The notes under the pieces were generated by a model. It saw only the letters and a list, made by a program, of their open reading frames with translations, was not told the origin of the DNA and made no database searches. A DNA stretch of 10,485 nucleotides from Chloroflexota bacterium. GTDB lineage: Bacteria > Chloroflexota > Anaerolineae > B4-G1 > SLSP01. Position 1 is the first letter of the stretch; the number at the start of each line of letters is the position of its first letter. Shown in pieces: positions 7,164 through 10,485 of this stretch. Where the stretch lies: NCBI GenBank assembly GCA_022707665.1, contig JAKJAE010000072.1, forward strand, positions 1-10,485. The letters run 5' to 3'. Made by a program: the position numbers and the translations under genes.

Positions 7164-8041
7164 CAGGCATGCCCCTCCCGAACGGTGAGCGGGTCCGGCT
7201 GGACCCCAGGGGCCGGGGTGACTACCGTGAAAGCAAAGCGCCTGGCAAAGCGACGAAAAGTGCGTAGCGTGGGCGACCCGAAGAGCAAGAGCATCGCAAT
7301 GGTCCCCACTGCCCGTATCGAGTCCCACAGAAACGATGTCGCGACGTAGAAGGCCGCGAACCGCTTGAGCGTCTCGCCCAGACCCACGCCGGCCTGCCAG
7401 TGCTGGGTATCAGGGCCGATCGCAAAGGGCCAGAACCAGAGATCCATCAGCGCACCAAAGAGAAGGCCCCACAGTCCGCCGAAGAGCGCGAGCGGAACGA
7501 GCTCCCACCGCGTGCCCTGAAGCCGCAGCACACGGTTCAGGGAGGTCACCAGTGCGGCACCCATCCCAATCCACCCGGAAACGAGCATCCGGTACGGCAG
7601 CCAGGGGCCGATCCCCCCGGTGATGAGCGCCGAGACGAACAACGTCAGCGCCCCCAGAAGGAAGCCGAAGCGCCCGCCGTAAATGTAGCCGCCAACGATG
7701 ATCAGAAAGAAGATGGGGCTGAACCCTCCCGGCCCGGGAATCGTCGTTTCCAGAAACCCGAGAACCGCGTTCAGCCCCACCAACACACCCAGCAGCGCAG
7801 TCCGCTTGGCATCGGAGGTCGCGTCGCCCTGCGCCTCGAGCAGCAGCGCGATGAGCGAAAACCCACCCAACAGCCCCAGGAACAGGGGCGAATCGACGGC
7901 ATGGGCTGACCCGCCAGCCGAAGCAAGTGCGGGCAGAAAGAAAGGATAGACGAACGCCACGATCCCAATGAGCGACGTCAGACCATAGATCGCCCAACGC
8001 AGAAAGCGCGCCCGGCTGTGGGAGAGCGCCGGATCGACCAT
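7163..8041 (-). CDS. ECF transporter substrate-specific S component, probably for cobalamin
   Basis: This 292-residue membrane protein is the substrate-binding subunit of the ECF transporter. Hydrophobic segments lie near residues 14-40, 53-69, 82-98, 108-121, 125-141, 150-167, 183-204 and 228-255. The central block is the most telling part: PGPGGFSPIFFLIIVGGYIYG, the GRFGFLLGAL segment and GGIGPWLPYRMLVSGWIGM. These Gly/Pro-rich patterns are typical of ECF S components of the riboflavin/cobalamin-like group. The N-terminus (SRARFLRWAIYGL) precedes the first helix, where S components contact EcfT. The start is ATG 8041, eight bases after the stop of the DUF4430-like gene, with only a weak ribosome binding site. 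CbrT is the experimentally known cobalamin S component, but I cannot show orthology by eye. The cobalamin call rests on the operon's cobalamin riboswitch and the two transcobalamin-like proteins upstream. Confidence 0.82.
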   Translation of the reverse strand: MVDPALSHSRARFLRWAIYGLTSLIGIVAFVYPFFLPALASAGGSAHAVDSPLFLGLLGGFSLIALLLEAQGDATSDAKRTALLGVLVGLNAVLGFLETTIPGPGGFSPIFFLIIVGGYIYGGRFGFLLGALTLFVSALITGGIGPWLPYRMLVSGWIGMGAALVTSLNRVLRLQGTRWELVPLALFGGLWGLLFGALMDLWFWPFAIGPDTQHWQAGVGLGETLKRFAAFYVATSFLWDSIRAVGTIAMLLLFGSPTLRTFRRFARRFAFTVVTPAPGVQPDPLTVREGHA

Positions 8042-8049
8042 GGCCAGGC

Positions 8050-8952
8050 CTAGGGTCCCTTGCGCTGACGGCGCAGCAGCAGAGAGAGGACTCCGATCGC
8101 CCCCAGGACAGCGACAAAGGCAAGGTAACCCGACGGCTTCGATGGCTCCTCGACGTCAGAGGCCGCCGCGAGAGTGCCTGGCACCTCGGTCGGCGCCGGA
8201 TTGGTCGGCGTCATGGGGATCCCTGCCGTCGCCGTCGCTGAGGGCTCCACCGGTGTCGTAAGAGGCACAGCCGTGGACGTCGCAGGGATGCGTGTGCGAG
8301 TCGCAGCCGGCGTCCTGGAGGGCTGGGGGATCGGTGTGGCATCGTCGGGCGACGGCGTCGCCGTTGGGCTGGCGATTGCTCCGGCAGTGGGCGTCACCGT
8401 AGGTGCCACCGTCACCGGCGCGGTTGAGAGCACGGTGGGGGTTGCCGTCGGATCCGCCGGATTCGGATCCGCCGGCCCCGGCGATCCGCAGATGGCTTCG
8501 AAGCTCACCACAGGCGGCACAGAGGTCGTGTCCCCCCACATCCAGCCGTCAACGTCGCCGGGGAACACCTGGCGCAACGCCGCCCCGATGTTGGCGTAGG
8601 CCCATGAGCCGTCTGGGTTGCGCTGGAAGTAGATCCAGTAGGCACATGGCGTCCCCTTGCACTGGCACCAGCAATCCGAGGGTGGGCACCCCTCGTTGTC
8701 GAGCGAACATATCGTGGATCCCATCGGCCCGGTATCAGCAGAGAAAGCGATGCCCGAGCGCTGCAGCAACGTCAGCCCCGAGATCTGCGGCTCATCGAAG
8801 CGGACACAACGGGTAACGACCCGACCGTCGCCGTGCACCACGACGAGTCCAGCCTGGTTGCCTCCCTCCTGAGCCCGAACAGGAGCGCTGGAGACCAGCA
8901 ACAACAGGGACAGGAGCAAAGCAAGCCTTGCCCCTGATCCCAGAAGACGCAT
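8050..8952 (-). CDS. Exported, anchored DUF4430/transcobalamin beta-domain-like protein on a Thr/Pro stalk
   Basis: The 300-residue product has a signal peptide (about 1-27, ending APVRA), a globular domain (about 35-155), a Thr/Pro/Ala stalk with TPTATP-type repeats (about 156-272), one membrane helix (about 276-293) and a basic tail (RRQRK). It should therefore stand outside the cytoplasmic membrane. The globular part has the DUF4430 pattern: VVHGDGRVV, then SGLTLLQRSGI, then GSTICSLDNEGC, YWIYFQRNPDGSW and GDVDGWMWGD. DUF4430 corresponds to the C-terminal beta domain of transcobalamin and intrinsic factor. Eight Cys (49, 82, 89, 94, 96, 98, 103, 155) suggest a disulfide-braced fold, and the CWCQC cluster is unusual. 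The start at 8952 is chosen because the signal peptide follows it directly and AGGGG lies ten bases upstream; the open frame to 9039 runs into the previous gene. It lies 49 bases after the barrel gene and 8 before the S component. Role in cobalamin binding is inferred. Confidence 0.82.
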   Translation of the reverse strand: MRLLGSGARLALLLSLLLLVSSAPVRAQEGGNQAGLVVVHGDGRVVTRCVRFDEPQISGLTLLQRSGIAFSADTGPMGSTICSLDNEGCPPSDCWCQCKGTPCAYWIYFQRNPDGSWAYANIGAALRQVFPGDVDGWMWGDTTSVPPVVSFEAICGSPGPADPNPADPTATPTVLSTAPVTVAPTVTPTAGAIASPTATPSPDDATPIPQPSRTPAATRTRIPATSTAVPLTTPVEPSATATAGIPMTPTNPAPTEVPGTLAAASDVEEPSKPSGYLAFVAVLGAIGVLSLLLRRQRKGP

Positions 8953-9001
8953 GACGAATCGACCCCTCTGCGCCACACCCTGATCCTGACGGTTGGCGCC
9001 C

Positions 9002-10129
9002 CTACCGGGGCCGGTGCTCCGCGCGCACGCGTGTCGCACGCCCCGGCCTCGCGACCATGCCGGAGACGAACACCGCTGCGGTCAGCAGGAGTGTCACGCC
9101 GCCGCCCATCCACGCGCCCGACTCGGGCAGAAGCGGCGTTGACGGGAGCACGGCGCCGGCCTGCGGTGGGCGCGAGGCACCCACCACGTTCAACGCGACC
9201 AGGGTCATGCCCTCGGTCGCCTGAACGGCCTGGGCCGTGGCGAGCATATTGGCATAGGGAACCGCCGCCTGCCAGAAGTAGGCACCACTCGCGCTGTCGG
9301 CAAGCGCCAACAACGCACCCACAGGGTCCGTCCCGCTGGATGCGAACGACGCGAGCGGCGTTCCCAGGGCCTTCAACGCCTGCAGCACCACGGCTGTCGA
9401 GTTGGCGTCGCTATCGGTGCCCCAGGCCGACGGCTTCTGGTACGGGAACCCACCATCGGCATTCTGCATGCGCTGCAGATAGGGAATCGCCCCCGCAGCG
9501 GCATCGGGCCGGCCCACAGCGACCAGCGCCTGCATCACCAATGCCGTCGTGTTCGTGTCCGCGGTGCCGGGGGTCGTGCCCCCAAAGAGAGCCCAGGCGC
9601 CGTCGTCGGTGAACTGCCTGGTCATGGCAGTCACGGCACTCTCAGGAACCGGAGCGCCCGCGTTGTGGAGCGCCAGCACGGCATAGGCATGCTTGAACAG
9701 CGTGTCGCCGTACTGCCCCGTGACAGGATCCTGCTGTGCGGCCATCTTCGAGACCAGGTCGACGCCGCCAAAAGATCGGGGGTCCTGCCCCGTCGCCACG
9801 GCGACAAACGTCGCCTTGCTCAGGTTCCCCACGTCGGACACCGTGCCCGCGGCAACCTGCGACGCCACATAATCCAGGGGCGTCTTGCCGGATGAGGTCA
9901 CCCAGGTCGAGACATCCTCCCCCGCCGCTACACCGGCGAGGATCACCTCAGCCGTCGTGCCGAAGTCCGAACCGGCAGCGAACCCCGATGAGAAGCCACC
10001 ATCCGGTTCCTGGCTCTGGCGCAGCCACGCCAGCGCAGCCTCGTTCTGTGAATAATCCACCGCCAACGCCGGCATCGCCGCGACCAATACGACAAGGACC
10101 AATGCCACCAAAGCTCCAAGCTTGCTCAT
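9002..10129 (-). CDS. Exported alpha/alpha-barrel protein resembling the transcobalamin N-terminal domain
   Basis: The 375-residue product has a signal peptide (1-23, ending PALA), a repeat domain (about 24-318) and a C-terminal LPESG (334-338), followed by one hydrophobic segment (341-360) and a basic tail. The repeats follow the prenyltransferase/squalene-cyclase type: LRQSQEPDGGFSSG (about 36-49), KMAAQQDPVTGQYGD (128-142), FTDDGAWALFGG (173-184) and LQRMQNADGGFPYQ (218-231), with TADTNTTALVMQAL and DANSTAVVLQAL helices between. There is no sign of a terpene-cyclase catalytic DxDD motif. The same fold forms the alpha domain of eukaryotic cobalamin carriers. It is the first gene after a cobalamin riboswitch and is followed by the matching beta-domain protein and an ECF transporter, so surface capture of B12 is the likely role. 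The start is ATG 10129, with GGAGG eight bases upstream. The tail could be a membrane anchor or a sortase signal; no sortase is visible here. Confidence 0.85.
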   Translation of the reverse strand: MSKLGALVALVLVVLVAAMPALAVDYSQNEAALAWLRQSQEPDGGFSSGFAAGSDFGTTAEVILAGVAAGEDVSTWVTSSGKTPLDYVASQVAAGTVSDVGNLSKATFVAVATGQDPRSFGGVDLVSKMAAQQDPVTGQYGDTLFKHAYAVLALHNAGAPVPESAVTAMTRQFTDDGAWALFGGTTPGTADTNTTALVMQALVAVGRPDAAAGAIPYLQRMQNADGGFPYQKPSAWGTDSDANSTAVVLQALKALGTPLASFASSGTDPVGALLALADSASGAYFWQAAVPYANMLATAQAVQATEGMTLVALNVVGASRPPQAGAVLPSTPLLPESGAWMGGGVTLLLTAAVFVSGMVARPGRATRVRAEHRPR

Positions 10130-10137
10130 CTTCTCTT

Positions 10138-10142
10138 CCTCC
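10138..10142 (-). promoter_or_regulatory. Ribosome binding site of the first gene of the B12 operon
   Basis: The minus strand reads GGAGG, eight bases before ATG 10129. It rules out the upstream in-frame ATG at 10165, which would add twelve residues before the signal peptide. The site lies just downstream of the terminator and outside the hairpin, so control is probably at transcription rather than by masking this site. Confidence 0.75.
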
Positions 10143-10167
10143 CAATAGGGGTGTGCCCTGCACAAAC

Positions 10168-10200
10168 AAAAAAACCTTCCCCGCAGGTTAGGGGAAGGTT
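10168..10200 (-). terminator. Intrinsic terminator of the cobalamin riboswitch
   Basis: A perfect 10-bp stem (AACCTTCCCC with GGGGAAGGTT) encloses an 8-base loop and runs into seven T on the minus strand. It lies after the riboswitch aptamer and before the first gene, the layout of a transcription-terminating OFF switch: with B12 bound, the operon is not transcribed. A possible competing pairing is ACCTTC in the terminator arm with GGAGGT at 10231-10236 (six pairs, one wobble), but this antiterminator is only a suggestion. Confidence 0.9.
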
Positions 10201-10202
10201 TG

Positions 10203-10225
10203 GCGACAGCTCACATCCTTGTCGC
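10203..10225 (-). other. Extra hairpin in the riboswitch expression platform
   Basis: GCGACA and TGTCGC form a perfect 6-bp stem around an 11-base loop between aptamer and terminator. It may be part of the switching structure, for example holding the region in the ligand-bound state, or simply a spacer helix. There is no T-run after it. Confidence 0.5.
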
Positions 10226-10259
10226 GTGCCACCTCCTTTCCGCGAAGGGTAGCTAGCAC

Positions 10260-10386
10260 TGACTGGGGCGGAGTATCGGGCTTCCTCTACGACCGAGAGG
10301 TAACCGTTGCGGGACAGCGCCGGACTTTCACCGGACTTCCTCACATCAAACGCCAACCCACCCAGGGGCCTGGCGTACCCCAGCCA
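10260..10386 (-). promoter_or_regulatory. Cobalamin riboswitch aptamer
   Basis: The minus strand carries the conserved core CCGGTGAAAGTCCGG, then GCTGTCCCGCAACGGTTA (10334-10301), and a B12 box variant AGCCCGATACTCCGCC (10282-10267). Both match the adenosylcobalamin-type riboswitch. A 9-bp closing helix P1 pairs TGGCTGGGG (10386-10378) with CCCCAGTCA (10268-10260), with one G-U pair. Inside it ACGCCA and TGGCGT form a second helix of the 5' part (about 10377-10355). The aptamer begins about 30 bases after the promoter and is followed by an intrinsic terminator. It is the main evidence that the downstream transporter handles cobalamin or a related corrinoid. Confidence 0.93.
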
Positions 10387-10414
10387 TTACTTTATGTGCT
10401 TAGAATACACCCTC

Positions 10415-10442
10415 AGTATAACATGCGTTCCACCCAAATCAA
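10415..10442 (-). promoter_or_regulatory. Sigma70-type promoter of the B12 uptake operon
   Basis: The minus strand has TTGATT (10442-10437) and TATACT (10420-10415) with a 16-base spacer. Transcription would start near 10408, about 20 bases before the riboswitch P1 helix, leaving the whole aptamer in the leader. Only 43 bases lie between this promoter and the window edge. Confidence 0.7.
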
Positions 10443-10465
10443 GTGACCCCGCCCTTCTCCCCCTG

Positions 10466-10485
10466 CGAGGGTTTCTGGACCCTCG
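10466..10485. repeat. Perfect hairpin at the window edge
   Basis: CGAGGGT and ACCCTCG form a perfect 7-bp stem around TTCTGG. No T-run is visible on the minus strand side and the plus strand side is cut by the window end. It could be the terminator of a gene outside the window or an operator upstream of the promoter. It might also continue beyond the edge as a longer repeat. Confidence 0.4.

Noticed and set aside
7164..7328. Extended N-terminus of EcfT from an earlier start
   Set aside because: It lies inside the S-component gene, is Cys/His/Gly-rich rather than EcfT-like, and the TGATG junction with a good ribosome binding site gives a better start at 7163.
8174..8599. Plus-strand frame with Gly/Val repeats (GVGVAVG-like)
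   Set aside because: This is the mirror image of the Thr/Pro stalk codons of the DUF4430-like gene and not a real repeat protein.
9002..10129. Barrel protein as a true terpene cyclase or prenyltransferase
   Set aside because: It is exported and anchored, lacks a DxDD-type catalytic motif, and sits in a B12-regulated operon; only the fold is shared.
10211..10240. Possible leader peptide or start-stop ATG-TGA after GGAGG in the riboswitch leader
   Set aside because: The spacing from GGAGG to the ATG is about 15 bases, too long for normal initiation, and GGAGGT is better explained as part of the switching structure.
1..10485. CRISPR array, tRNA or rRNA genes, prophage or toxin-antitoxin module
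   Set aside because: I saw no regularly spaced repeats, no tRNA-like cloverleaf with a CCA-type end, no rRNA-like conserved stretch and no phage or toxin motifs.

Overview
The window is GC-rich. Every gene I can support lies on the minus strand, so it reads biologically from right to left. The best taxonomic guess is a Chloroflexota-type bacterium. This rests on style only: long Thr/Pro stalks of the 'TPTATP' kind on exported proteins, IS701/IS4-type transposase debris, a one-polypeptide ECF ATPase and a minimal SufBC-type module. There is no rRNA or marker gene to prove it.

Right part (about 4372-10485): one operon that looks like a complete vitamin B12 capture and uptake system. It starts with a sigma70-like promoter (10415-10442). 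A cobalamin riboswitch aptamer follows, with a closing P1 helix I could pair by eye (10260-10268 with 10378-10386), then an intrinsic terminator (10168-10200) just before the first gene. Five genes follow, tightly spaced or overlapping. The first two are exported, C-terminally anchored proteins: an alpha/alpha-barrel protein with squalene-cyclase/prenyltransferase-like repeats (9002-10129) and a Cys-rich DUF4430-like protein on a Thr/Pro stalk (8050-8952). The other three are an ECF S component (7163-8041), an EcfT (6036-7163) and a fused double ATPase (4372-6036). The two exported proteins match the N-terminal alpha-barrel and the C-terminal beta domain of animal transcobalamin/intrinsic factor, here on separate genes. 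I infer that they capture cobalamin at the cell surface for the ECF transporter. This is the most interesting system in the window.

Middle (about 2715-4300): a small gene with its own probable promoter encodes an unrecognised N-terminal domain joined to a dicluster [4Fe-4S] ferredoxin (3730-4254). Directly downstream is a decayed, 5'-truncated transposase with three frameshifts (2747-3708).

Left part (1-2714): a membrane thiol-redox protein with two thioredoxin/glutaredoxin-like domains fused to a CcdA/DsbD-like membrane domain (864-2714). Next comes a SufC-like ATPase interrupted by what looks like a single-base deletion (40-791), overlapping the start of the next gene, probably a SufB/SufD-type scaffold partner (1-53). 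Together these suggest thiol redox and Fe-S cluster assembly. The ferredoxin gene may once have belonged to the same unit before the insertion element landed between them.

The only stretch over 300 bases without a gene is 10130-10485. It holds the promoter, riboswitch, terminator and an unexplained hairpin at the window edge.
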